Assembly (NCBI GenBank): GCA_021307315.1
Contig: JAJSPD010000031.1
Location: 186,001-250,000, forward strand
DNA: 64,000 nt
Source: Bisporella sp. PMI_857
Taxonomy: Eukaryota; Ascomycota; Leotiomycetes; Helotiales; Helotiaceae
Direction: 5' to 3'
The position numbers were made by a program, and so were the translations under genes. Positions 48,216-60,889 of this stretch are shown here, piece after piece. The notes below the pieces were generated by a model. It was not told where the DNA came from, searched no databases, and saw only the letters and a list, made by a program, of their open reading frames with translations. The number at the start of each line of letters is the position of its first letter. The stretch's first letter is position 1.

Positions 48216-50521
48216 TCATTTACTCCCCTCTATTCTCTCCCCCAGCAAACGAACTCTATAAAGGCATGAATATTTAACGTCCTCCCCGCCCCAGTTACTC
48301 GTCACTCTAACCATCACCGTATCGGTAAATGCATTAGGAATATCCTTCAAGTCAACCTGTAATGGGAAGCTCTGGACATTCTGCTCGACGAGAGTTGCAT
48401 CGTAACTCCAACTGCCTAATCGAACGAGACCGTCGGGAACATCTCCGTGATCCGGAAAGAATCCGCGTGACTTTTGCCGAGCTAGATTAAGTGCAACAGG
48501 GTCCTTGATAACTGCAAGTAACTCCATGTCTCGCGGTGTAGAACCAGGTTCCAATGTAGACCCAGGATGAATATTCTCAATAATCACATGGTCAGGATGG
48601 ATAGGCTGGGAAATAATGACACCTAAGCCCATACCCAATCCATTGGGGTTGGGTCCTTCTAATGGGGAACACCAACATTCGCCGTTTTCCTCCCACCGGG
48701 TAAGGGCGGTAACCGCTGGCCTAGGTCTTGGGACCGGACGGACGAACATACTATGGAATGCCCTTGCGAACGTGTTGCGATTCATGCTAGGGAAAAGGTA
48801 GTCTGGAGATGTAAGGCCTGGGACGACGACAGCGCCTGTTCCTGGCGAGAACCAGTTAATGCGATTAAAGCTCGCATCAGCCATTACCTTCCTGTTAGCC
48901 TTGGAGAGCGAATCAAGCTGCGAAGTAGCTATCATCCTCTTAACATGATCGTTAACGATGGCTTTGACCTCGCTGCGAGTGACAAGCTGCCTCATCTGAG
49001 TTAGGTTGTTCTCAAAGCGCTTCACAAGCTCCTCGACTTGACTCTTGACTTCCTGTCGAGTCTTCTCATTCTCCACCCAATTCTGCTGAATCTTTCGAAT
49101 AAACTCGTCCCGCGTCATCCGGGTATCACCGACAAAGCTGTCGTCTCCACCAGACGAAACTGGCTTGCGCCACTGCAAAATTCTCTCTTTGTTATTCTCC
49201 AAAAATGTATCCCAAACCTTTTGTGAATGATTGACAACATATTCGGCTTCCACGCGTGCAAGATATTTGAGTTTCTTCGAGGACGTGTCAGAGGAAGATA
49301 GCTGCTCAGCGCTGGAGTCGATCAAAACCGCGTCACTACGGATCTTGTCTTGAAGGGCAGCCCAAAAGTCACCCGGAATCTGAAGATTGCCGTTCTTATC
49401 CTTCTTACAGACGATTGTGTTGGGTAAGAGCTCCTCAAGTCTCTCGAGAGTTACAGAATCCATGCTCCTGAAGTTCTTGAGCTGTTGGACCTCGTATTCA
49501 ACATTGCCGATACGTCTGTTAAGTTGGAAGATGTCATCTGGCAGATATCGGCCTGAATTGTCCTTAGATGAAGATGGGAACCATTGATCAATCTTTGGGA
49601 AGAACTTGCCAAATCCAGAATACTTCGGATCCGTCAAAGTCAAAAAGAGTATAGATCCAAGCAAGCAGAACAAGAAGATGCCATGACCAGTAGAGATCCA
49701 CCTGGCAGTAGATGTCAGCGATTGATATAGAGAGGAGCTGGTGTGCTTACCTGATAAATGCATTGAGCACGCTGGCAACCGTGTCCACGAACCATTGACG
49801 GGCGTTATCTAAATGATCCAAGGTCCGCTCCCACCAAGTTGAAGGTATGGCCAAAAGAATATCTGCATCTGCATCAACCCTTGTTTCTTGAGCTAGGGCA
49901 TGGACTTGTGGTAATTGTTGTCGAACAGTAGCGTTTGAAACACGACTTGAATCGTCTGCTAGTCTGTGACTCCGGTTTGCACGGCTCGCTGGTGTGTTGC
50001 TGACAGAAGAACTCTGGAGGCCGGCGCCACCAAAGACGCTGCTCTCCATTCCAAATGTTTGATTTGGGTTAGGGGTTGGAGTAATAGCAAGTTGATTACG
50101 ACGACTGCGTCGACTAGAAGTACTGGGGGCGGTGGCCTGACGAGGAGCTGGTAATTCTAAGGAGTATAGTGAGCAACGAAAGGACAAAAACGCATTTCTA
50201 CTCACCATTGTCTTCATCTTCTTCTTCGACAAGTGGTAGATTGGCTCGACCAGCACCAAGAATATCTTGCAAAATCACTTCCTGACCGTCGCGAACTTCC
50301 GGGCCTGGCAATTGAGTGGGCTGTACCTCGCTGTTGGTACCATATGCCGAGTTACCTCGAGCATTGACATTGGGGAGTGGAGCAGAAGAGACGTTCGACC
50401 GTGGTCCGCGGCCACTGCGTCGGGCGGGAGTGTCAGGGATATCTACTTGACTAAAAGCTGGAGATGCGCCTCTATTGCTTGCGGCCCTGCTGGTACCACG
50501 GGTAGAGCGTCTCGTGCTCAT
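48216..50521 (-). CDS. SUN-domain protein (Sad1-like spindle pole body/nuclear envelope protein)
   Basis: Inner nuclear membrane protein that pairs with KASH proteins to link the nucleus to the cytoskeleton. Exons: 50521-50206, 50156-49751, 49701-48216, giving 735 residues. The nucleoplasmic N-terminus is Ser/Arg-rich and basic. A single transmembrane segment (GIFLFCLLGSILFLTL) starts exon 3. A coiled-coil lumenal region follows (FEMS-like repeats are absent; VEELVKRFENNLTQMRQL is typical). The SUN domain fills the C-terminal 200 residues (NRINWFSPGTGAVVVPGLT, ENGECWCSPLEG, PDHVIIENIHPG, RVTSNWGG). The open frame continues upstream to an ATG at 50671, but MSTRRSTRG is a more natural start. 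Confidence 0.9.
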
Positions 50522-51633
50522 TCTGGAAACCTGACTTCCTGCCTGGGAAGTTTCAGGCTCTTGACCTATTCCGAAAGTTAGCCGTGCAATATGATGATGC
50601 ATTATGAGATTCTCTGACTGTTTGCCCTGGAAGCGCTTCCTCGTGTGGAAACCATGATTGTAGTTCGTCAAATAATTAAAAGTGTGAAATCTGTTGGTGA
50701 TGGAATGAAGAGAAGGAGGAAGACGAAGATGAAGAGAATTTAAGAGAAACGGAAACCAAAATCCACCATGATTTCTATGTGGAAGAGCTTACAATAGAAA
50801 AGACTTACTATTGTAATGTAATGCTATTCACTTTTCCGGGACTCGTTCCCAGCCCCCAAATTTTGAGGCACAATAGTATCCAAAAATCGGACTCGGAACG
50901 CAAAAAAACGCGTATCGGTGAGAAGCCAAATCAGTTGGCAAGATTCGCAATCATGAATCTATTCATTTGGCGTTATGCTTCGTCAATGCTAGCTATGGGC
51001 GCAAGTTGAGATTTGGTGTTGAAATCCACAAGGAATTTCGGGACAATGTAAAACTATCCACGAACAATGAGATGCCATTCGCAACAAAGAAGACGCTGCT
51101 ACCGGAGCAGACTAACTTGAGACCTTTACTCGATGCAGCAATTGCATTGGGTTGAGTACTTTCGTGGCTAAATCTTTGAAGCAAAAAGATGTCTTCATAT
51201 TTATCACTCCTCCCCAAAGCACGGGAGACGCGACAATTAAGCTTCCCTCGAATTTTTGGTCGTGCACCCCTGTCGTTGTATTTTATTAAATCTTGCGGGT
51301 GCGATTAGCATCATGTTAAGGGACCGGACGTCGACCACAGAAATGTTAAAAATAAATATCATAGTATTCGTTTGACCCAAATATTTCTTCATGCTTTTAT
51401 TTGAGTCGCTTCACTGAGCCGATGATGGAAAGGCGCTTCAGTCAATCCGTGGATTGTTGCTGGGAGCTGTTGTGGACATCATCGGATTGTCCTAGACCCT
51501 GAAAGCCCATTTGTCCTCTGCGCTCCACTCTCCTTCTCTTTCCCTCCTAATAAACCGTCTTAACAACACCCATCTGGTGGCCAGGACATTATCAACAAAG
51601 CTCAAACAATAGACGGCCCGTGCAGACAAAATC
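50522..51633. other. Divergent intergenic region, SUN-domain and epimerase genes
   Basis: About 1.1 kb. No gene is supported; the open frames are short and lack domains. It contains the promoters of both flanking genes, with pyrimidine-rich sequence just before the epimerase ATG. Confidence 0.55.
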
Positions 51634-52971
<1,338 letters not shown>

Positions 52972-53708
52972 ATTTGGCTATTAACTTACGGCATTGCTTG
53001 AAAAAAAAGTATTGTCTCCTACGATTATACCAGTGCTCACCTTATGAAGTATCTTGCATACAATAAATAGAAGTGCATAACTCTATAGAGAATTGAGTTG
53101 AAGTTCAAAGAGATGCATCAATCCTCAGCGGATCAAGAGGCCTACATCAGATGATGAACGTCTGCTAAATTATTGAGGAGGCTTGAAACCCGATTTTCAA
53201 AAAGCTTCTCTAGATATCACCATTCCATCTTCTGCCATACATAATGACCTTTGCTATGAACAATGGTGTGTTGACAAGGAGCGCCGCAGAGGACTATAAG
53301 GGGCCTTTTGAAGAGTAAAAGGCGCAGCCTAGGAAACTGTCAAGGCTTGCAACTTCCATCATCTGTTACCTATTACTATCATCTGCGTAGAACCTATCCT
53401 GGTGACCCAAACTGATTGCAAAAATACACCAGCTTCCTCTTTGCTCAGCTGAGAAGTTGGCATATTTTGTAATGGGATTGGACTTCAGTAAATGTCGGTG
53501 ATACTGTACTGAAAGGCTTATCATCCACCAAGCTTCATGGTACCCCGCAGTGGGGTCGTTGCGTGATGTCAACAAACGCCCTCCGCAGTACAAATCACCA
53601 ATTGTTTGTCAGCAGTCCTTTTGCTCTAGAAAGAACAGTTATTATCAGAAATTTATACGTTAGAAGCCTTCTTCTCTACAGATTCCTTAGCTCCTCACAC
53701 CTTTATTG
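52972..53708. other. Intergenic, no gene seen
   Basis: About 740 bp between two plus-strand genes. It has an AT-rich 3' flank and a pyrimidine-rich stretch before 53709. Confidence 0.6.
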
Positions 53709-54874
53709 ATGTTCGTAAGGCCCTCCGCCCGCTTCCTCAATCCCATTTCCAGATTCCACCTCCCCTCCTACACCAGACGAACAATGGCTTCAATCCCAAG
53801 TACCATGAAAGGCGTCATAATAGAAAAGACGGGCGGCGTCGAGGTCCTGCAATATAAGACCGACCTCCCGGTCCCCAAACCAGGAGATGGCCAGGTCCTT
53901 GTCAAGAACGAGTTCGCTGGCATAAATTACATTGACGTGTTCGTGTTTTAGCCTCTTCCGGCACCTAGAGCCAAACTAAATGTTATATCAGATATTTCCG
54001 CACCGGCCTGTATCCAGCACCGAAACCAGAGATCCTGGGTAGCGAAGCAGAAGGCCAAATCGTTTCTACCGGCCCGGGGGAGCTTCATAACCTGAAGACC
54101 GGAGATCGGGTCGCGTACATGGGCAAGAGCACGTATGCAGAATATAGCGTCGCCAATGCGGTCAAAACGGCCGTCGTTCCTTCTGACATCGCGCCTGGGA
54201 TCGGCGCTGCTTCTTTATTGCAAGGGCTCACGGCTCTCACACTAATTCGGGAATCATATTTTGTGCAAAAAGATGATTGGGTGCTGGTTCATGCTGCTGC
54301 TGGAGGTGTGGGCTTATTATTAGTGCAGTTATTGAGGGCGGTTGGCGCGAGGGTTATTGGGACGAGTAGTTCGAGGGAGAAACTGGAGCTCGCGAAGGAA
54401 AATGGTGCAGAGTGGGTTATAAATTATAAGGAGGAGAATGTGGTGGAGCGGGTGAAGGAGATTACCGGCGGAGAAGGCGTGAGAGTCGTTTACGACAGTA
54501 CGGGCAAGGACCAGTTTGAGAACGACCTAGAGGTTGTGGCGCGGAAGGGGACGATTGTCAGTTATGGAAACTCGGTGAGTCCTCAGAAATCCAAGCATGA
54601 GCAATAGTGCTGATGAGAACAGTCCGGCGTCGTTCCACCATTCGAGATCAAACGTTTGGGGGCCAAGAATATAAAGGTCCTTAGACCGACGGTGTTCAAC
54701 TACATCTATACGAGAGAGGAGTTTGAGAAGTATACGGCCGAGCTTTTCGGTTTCATCACCAAGGGCAAGCTGAATATTAAGGTCCATGAGACTTATCCTC
54801 TTGAAGATGTCGCGCGTGCGCATACAGATATTGAGTCAAGGAAGACGACTGGGAAACTGCTCTTGAAGTTATAA
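53709..54874 (+). CDS. ZTA1: Zeta-crystallin-like NADPH:quinone reductase
   Basis: Medium-chain dehydrogenase/reductase that reduces quinones with NADPH; the yeast member also binds AU-rich RNA. Exons: 53709-53938, 53992-54574, 54623-54874, canonical junctions, 354 residues. GroES-like N-domain: MKGVIIEKTGGVEVLQYK, NEFAGINYIDVYFRTGLY, EILGSEAEG. Rossmann domain: HAAAGGVGLLLVQLL and VIGTSSSREKLELAKENGA. The C-terminus ends in LPLEDV-type sequence (YPLEDVARAHTDIESRKTTGKLLLK). The first ATG adds about 25 residues rich in Arg, Ser and hydrophobics (MFVRPSARFLNPISRFH), like a mitochondrial presequence. A second ATG at 53784 (MASIPSTMKG) would give a cytosolic form. No zinc ligands are present, as expected. 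Confidence 0.92.
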
Positions 54875-55138
54875 GCCTTCTGGTTATGCATAGAATGCAA
54901 ATAATTATGAGCCTGGATCGCGATTAGATCCGTTCCGAGCTGGTATGTTACCTAGGCAAATGTTTGATGTCCCAGAACTTTGTCACAAAGATGTGCCCTA
55001 GGATATAGGGTTCGGAACTCGTAATCACAAGATGACCCGCGGGAGATACTGCTTACTGAATTTGAGATTTCTTTTCTCTCACTAGTAGATCATAAGGTTT
55101 AGCTGCTTCTCTGTAAAAACAGTCCACTCAACCCAAAC

Positions 55139-56253
55139 CTAGTGAGAAGTTAGCAAAGGCATGCTAGAAAGACCCTTAAGGCCCATTGATGGACGAACAT
55201 CGATATTGCCAAACCTTCTAGCTTTCCTATAGATCATCCTTTCCAGAGCCTTATGGACATCTTTCATGTCGAAAGAGTCCCACGACTTGATATCAATAAG
55301 TTCCAGAATCAGTGTCAGCCCAGTCCGGTCCTTGGCAAATGCGAAGAAGTATTCAAGCTCAGAGAAATCTTTTGGCATCATCTCATATACGAGAATCCTG
55401 AGCGTAATCTCCTTCAGCTTATCGAAAGTCATGAGACTCACAGCAAGTTCTTGGATACCCTCAAGGTAATGCTCCCACCGTGGCGTGAGATCGATGGTAA
55501 CTTTCCTTGTCCCGCTTAGTAGTGGGAATGATTCCAAAGAGGGAAAGTCATAGAAGCCGGAGGGTGGGATGCGGCTATCAGTCCTAATTTGGAACCAGGC
55601 TTCGGCCGAGATGATTGGGAAGACTTCATTGCGGATTTGCTTGTTGACGAGGAGGAGAGGGAACGAGGGGATATTCAGCCAGCGGATACGAAGGGTGTCG
55701 ATAGTACCGATGCTATTGACCGGACTCCCATCGCCACGAACTTCAAAATCGGGGATTTGGTACACTGATTGGATGCGTTAGTATATGATAAATATTTGCC
55801 GTCACTTGCCATATTTTAGAATATATCCATGATGGCGAAATGAAGGCAGAAGTCTTACTTTCATCGAGGCATCGTGACATAACGTAGAGCCATTCGTAGA
55901 TGTTATTCCGTATCTCGGCTGGGAGCTCGAGGAACCGAAATTGCTTCGAATCTTGCTTAGCATATACTATGGACACAAACGATTAGTAGTTAACTTTCTA
56001 CAGTCGAAAAGTCGGGAGTAAAAGCAATTTCATATATGCTACGTATGGCACAAAATATACTGGCATTCATGACACCTATCTTGAACAGGTACTAACGTTT
56101 GAGCGCGTCTAGGCGGTCTGTAATCAAGCTGACGCCCTCTTCAGAGCTAGCACTATCCTGCTGCCTTCCGCTGGTATTCTGAGGCCAAATCTGTTGCAAA
56201 CTATTGAATCTGAGGTTCCTTTTTGGCAGGAGATATAATTTCCTACGGTTCAT
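55139..56253 (-). CDS. 2EXR-domain protein, function unknown
   Basis: Fungal protein with an N-terminal F-box-like 2EXR motif (FRFLELPAEIRNNIYEWL). The molecular role of this large family is unknown. Three exons: 56253-56097, 55966-55859, 55764-55139, all GT-AG, total 296 residues. The first exon (52 codons, MNRRKLYLLPKRN) is short and easily missed; it joins in frame to the 2EXR exon. The C-terminal part contains SFPLLLVNKQIRNEVFPII, the typical second 2EXR helix pair, and a less conserved beta/helix region. The gene stands between ZTA1 (convergent) and a 950-bp gap. Confidence 0.7.
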
Positions 56254-57203
56254 CTTAATTATGGGATCTGGGAAGATGTTTAAATCCTGATAAAACAGGA
56301 ACCTGTAATGGCTGGATTTACTGAAGATAGGCTGGCTATGATAGAATCAATAATTAGCAGTGATAGCACTGAATGATTCCCAAACAAAGGTCTGTGAATG
56401 TGATGACGAAGCTACACTATACCAAAAGATGAAGAAATGCTCGTCGTGGGGTCATGTGATTCACCCCCCAACATGTCCGGCTTAGTCAGGTATTATGTAA
56501 AACTCCTCCTCGCCAGCTATGAGGCATTACCCGATATTCCCATACAGACTTTGTCATATAAGCAAGAAACAAAACAAGAACTTTGAGGACTCTGGTTTCT
56601 CATAAAGCATTACTGTTATACTGAGCAAGTTGTTTGACTCGCACCCTGAAGCGCCTCTTAGTTAAGTTGTTGAGCCTTTCTACTTGCTCTTTTCGGTCTA
56701 AGTTCCTTGTGAGGTCATGAAGGGAATGGTTACTGGACAAGAGCTAATTCGTCCTGTTACATAATGAGCCGAAGACTAAATGTAATAATTATCAAATAGG
56801 ATGATATTTTACTTCGATTCACCTGCTTTTTTGGTAATGACCATATCGCCTCTCTCAACCTTAAGAGTATTTGAACATACCGAAGATAAGAACCAAGCGC
56901 GTTGCCATCTAGCAGGAGCTCTTTGAGAGTGATATAATAGACAACATGATGATCATTAATTCATATGCGTACCGAGTTGAAATATGTCGAAGTACATTAT
57001 ACCAATCTTGCATCAGAGAATAAAATTGTTCAGGTATTCAACAACACCATCCCCTTTGACAACAGCCAATCTTGACACCATATATACCTCACTGCGCCAA
57101 CTAATAAAGTACTGGATTCTATAAATGTCGATTCCACCGTTTTCTATACGCAAACATTTCCTCTTCCGATTGTGTTCGTGTCTTCTCGTTTCCTCATGAC
57201 CTT
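56254..57203. other. Intergenic, no gene seen
   Basis: About 950 bp of AT-rich sequence with no supported open frame. It lies between two minus-strand genes. Confidence 0.6.
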
Positions 57204-57552
57204 CTATATGCCACCTCCTGCATATCATTTGTTAGTCTATTTCCTCCATAATAATTATAGAAGGTATGCAAACCGCTGCGTCCAGGAACGACTGCATAAT
57301 TGGTCTCCTTCGACGATGCTCTTTTTGCTGCCTCGCTGCGCTGCATCACCGCTCGCCACTTGAACCCGATGAAAGCTGCGCTTCCACCCAAGAACGTCAG
57401 CAGAAGAAGGGGTGTTCTTCGGCGTCTGCAGTTAAGTATACAGTTAGTGATGTGTTTCAGAGGCATCGGAGCGTGCTAATGTTGTTGGATTATTTAGACA
57501 TAGAAAACATTCAAACGTACTCAATGAAGCTCCGCTGCGGAATTGGAGGCAT
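57204..57552 (-). CDS. Small conserved fungal protein (65 aa, 3 exons)
   Basis: Three exons: 57552-57521 (32 nt), 57425-57274 (152 nt), 57217-57204 (14 nt including the stop), total 198 nt. The first intron has donor GTACGT and branch ACTAAC with acceptor TGCAG. The second has donor GTTTGC and acceptor GATATGCAG. The protein starts MPPIPQRSFIERRRTP and has one hydrophobic segment (LLLLTFLGGSAAFIGF). It ends NYAVVPGRSGGGI. From memory, the ending matches a family of very small fungal proteins with a C-terminal RSGGG(I/V), whose function I do not know. The single helix after a basic N-terminus would suit a mitochondrial membrane protein (inference). Read without the introns, the frame yields a different, longer tail. 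Confidence 0.7.
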
Positions 57553-58315
57553 GTTTAGCGTTTCCTAACGATAAAGAATATGAATGAACAAGAACTTTCG
57601 ATATAAGCTACAGAAACAATTCGTGAATAGACAGCATATGAGGATATAAGGATATACGCTACGTTGAGGCGATTGAGGGGTCTGGATGGTGGCACGCGAG
57701 CTAGAGCTTCATTAAGCTTTCCCCAGAGCCAAGACTCGGGTTGTCAGTTGTCTTTTGGCGTGACTCTACCAAATTCCTCGGGCCGGTTTCGGCTCAACCG
57801 GGTTATCCGCTCGGAACCTCGATCCCTTTTAAATGTTTACAAAACAAAAATGCTACCAGGCAGGGGCGACTTTGATCTCAGTCTCATCAGATCTGGAAGT
57901 CTAGAGTTTTCGCCTCCAACAATCATGGAATAATTCTTTAGTTGGCACAAAGTCGAGAGTATAGTTTGTAGCCTACCAGTAAAGTAGTGAGCTCATGCTC
58001 TGGATGTTACACTTCCTTGGGCATAGATTATAAATACAATAGTGAACACAAATTGAACCTCTCCCCTCGTGCTGAACAAGAAATGCATGTGTCTTTATAG
58101 AAAATGCCACAGCTTCTAATGCTCTGTTAACGTGTTCTGCCAGGTACGAATTCGGCAGAAGCGGCAAAATCTGCCATCGTACTGGCACTACTCATCTCAT
58201 CATTCAGCCATAATAATAAGCCACAGTCAGCCTCCTAAATATTGAAATACTAAGGAAACTGCTTATAGGTATCCCCACCTCTATGAAGTCATGCCAGGCA
58301 GCTTTGCTAATCCGC
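57553..58315. other. Intergenic, no gene confirmed
   Basis: About 760 bp. A plus-strand open frame at 57664-57933 (89 codons) has no domain and no ATG in a good context. I do not call it. Confidence 0.5.
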
Positions 58316-59970
58316 CTATGCCATAAACACACCACCAGCATATTTGCCGAGTCTTGTAATAAAAAAAGCAACAGCCAAAAGTGCTATCAAGACTCCCCAG
58401 AATGGAGCTCTTTCCAAGAACCATCCCTTGCCCAAAGCTGCCGAAAGAGTCCCTGACCACATCGCGCTTGACGCCATACCGCCCAGCGTGGTTGCAAGTC
58501 CAATACCTAGATACAACTTCTGCACTTCATCCTTATTGTCTATCAAATTGGTGGAATAGCTTCGTAGGGAATCCATAAGTCCTGATCCTAGCGTGTAAAC
58601 CGTAATGGCTATGATGTAGCAAACGCGATTCGGGCTCACTGTCATGCATGATAACCCCAAGAAGATAAATCCAAGGGACACTTTCGCAAGAAGAATATCG
58701 ACGCGGGGGGTTGATAGCAGTCGTGGGAGAAGATATCGTTTACTGAGAAGAGGAAGAGACAATAGGACGCAGCTAGAGATTATCATCTCAAATGAGCTCA
58801 GCACATAAACTTCCGCGATGCTCCACGAGTAATGAACGGAGGCCCACTGTGTAAATATAACACGAATGCCATGCGTGAGATTCAAGAAGAAGAATGCGAT
58901 TATTGTAAGACGGCTAAGAGCACTAGAAGCAAATATGCTGCGATATAGCTCAACCGAATGTTGGTAATGAAATGTGAGGCCACGAAGTATGTGCCATGTC
59001 CTAGATTGCGGCTTGAAGTCTTCAGAAAGAAGAGAAGTGGTCTCGCGGGACTCGCATGCTAGAGGTGGCTCGGACGATATGGCAGTTGGCCCAGGAGGAG
59101 GCGTTTCGGGAATACAATTGGACCACGAGGGATGAGAGGGCAGTGATAGCGAGAATGGGATGATGAGGGCAAAGGCCCCTATCCCGCAAAATGCAAGTGC
59201 CCAGACATTTATTCGAAGCACGAAGGAGGAGAATGACATGGCTAGAAAAGAGTTCAGCAATTGAAGGGCGGTGAACTTAAAGAGAATTCCACTACTATGG
59301 AAGAGTCAGTAATGACCGTGTCGTATTCAGAAGTGCAGCTCACAGATCTGTTGCGTCTACCTCTTCTGCAATACAGGTATAAATTTGTGAATAAAATATA
59401 ACAGGCCCTCCGCCGAGAATGTCAAAGAGAGGTGCAGCCCAGATCCATCTAATATTGAAATAGCTGGGAAAGTAACCTTCCGAAGAGTCAACTCGATTCC
59501 ATTTTCCACACTAAGGCAGAGTATCTTACAGACGCTTATATAATAGCATGACTGTGCACAGACACCACAGCCGTTTATAAAGATCGCCGTCTTCTTGCCA
59601 ATAACCCTAGCAATTTGCCCCCATGGTCCTGCCAAAAAGAGGGCTATGCAGAGAGTTAGCTATATTACACGGCCGTAAGTGTATATTTACCTGGCATAAA
59701 CATAAGGCATGTATAGATTCCTTGTATTCTTGCCACGGTAGACTGGATTGCAGGCTCTTTGCAAAACCTCTCATCCATATCCCCTTCTGCACCAATCAAG
59801 AGAAACACATTGTCTGCTTGAGGCTCAAGCGCATAATAGTACTCACGGCATACATACTGCTCTATGAGATAGATATGAGTAGTTGCTAGGAGCACACTTC
59901 CTAATGATGCCGAACAGGCGGATAAGATTGCTGGAACTACTGCAGATTTCGGCAGCTCAAATCGCAACAT
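58316..59970 (-). CDS. Major facilitator superfamily transporter
   Basis: Twelve-helix-type MFS transporter; the substrate cannot be told from sequence. Exons: 59970-59691, 59643-59530, 59476-59344, 59294-58316, all GT-AG, total 501 residues with no internal stop. The N-terminal half has MFMPALFLAGPWGQIARVIGKK, consistent with the loop 2-3 motif of MFS proteins (G-x3-D/R-x-x-G-R/K-K variant), and FDILGGGPVIF. The central loop is Pro/Ser-rich and hydrophilic (about residues 215-255). The C-terminal half has several clear helices (SLGFIFLGLSCMTV, GVLIALLAVAFFITRLG). The early DERFCK and CREYY segments are typical of a fungal subgroup with a cysteine-containing first loop. Confidence 0.85.
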
Positions 59971-60889
59971 GGCTAACTTGAAAATAGGAGCCTGAAAGAT
60001 CGAACGCTAAGATATAGGTGGGGTGGAGGATGGGCAGCATTTGAATGAAGGAAACGTGGAAGTGCGAGCAAAGCATGAGGTCGGGGTTATGTGGTAGGAC
60101 CAGATAAAAGATCCGTTTTTGTGCAACGAAGGCGGTATGCAGAGAACCAATAAGTAGGATTGTTGCAGTCGTACAAGAACGACGTAAAAAGTGAGGCACT
60201 CCTGGTAACTTTGATGTATGAACTAGTAGCGATTTTAAGTGGTTGACCCAATGCAAGGTTGAGGAATACTACAGGATTGTTCTAATTTGTCACTTGGTCA
60301 ACTATGATCCTTGACTTTTTGGAAGCTCAAAAGAAGGGGCTAGGTATTACTGCATAATATCCTGTAGAAGGACGCATAGTTGAGAACAGACCATGGTAAT
60401 CTCAAAAGAAGAATGCGCAATAAATCGTGAATCACCTGATAAATGACATATATTTTTTCTAAGTGATTAACACTCAAATAATCGACCATGAGAAGCAGAG
60501 TGCTGGGCTCGGTCATATTTACCACGCAAATTCTTTATTCAAGCTGTATGCCAATCAGTGCAGTGCGACTGCTAACAGGCTAGTCCGATATTAGCTTGAC
60601 TATACTAATATAGCTGTGGAAAGTTGACTGCTCACTAACTAATGTAATGATACAAACTTGTATCACCAAGCGCACCTCTCTCGCCGTGGCGTAGTGGCTA
60701 ACACTTCCACGTTGTGTACGTAGAATGCTGGTTGTCTTTAACTCCCATGTCTTTGACCATCAGGAGATATGGGTATCGTACCATAAGTTAGAGAAAACAA
60801 TTGTTCTTAAGACAGCGTTCCTCAAACGCACAACGAACATATTTGTTTGCGTATTTTATTAAATATCTCCCTAGTGTGTACGTATCGCC
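59971..60889. other. Intergenic with a tRNA-like element
   Basis: About 920 bp between the MFS start and the ESA1 stop. An open frame at 59957-60256 (minus) has no domain. A tRNA-like sequence is listed separately. Otherwise nothing is recognised. Confidence 0.5.
60680..60790 (+). other. tRNA-like / possible SINE remnant
   Basis: TGGCGTAGTGG at 60687-60697 matches a pol III A box. An anticodon-arm-like hairpin with ACGT/ACGT arms spans about 60704-60724. A T-arm-like hairpin at 60768-60785 has TATGG/CCATA stems and an 8-nt loop containing ATCG. No matching acceptor stem is found and the B box is imperfect, so it is not an intact tRNA gene. Confidence 0.35.
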
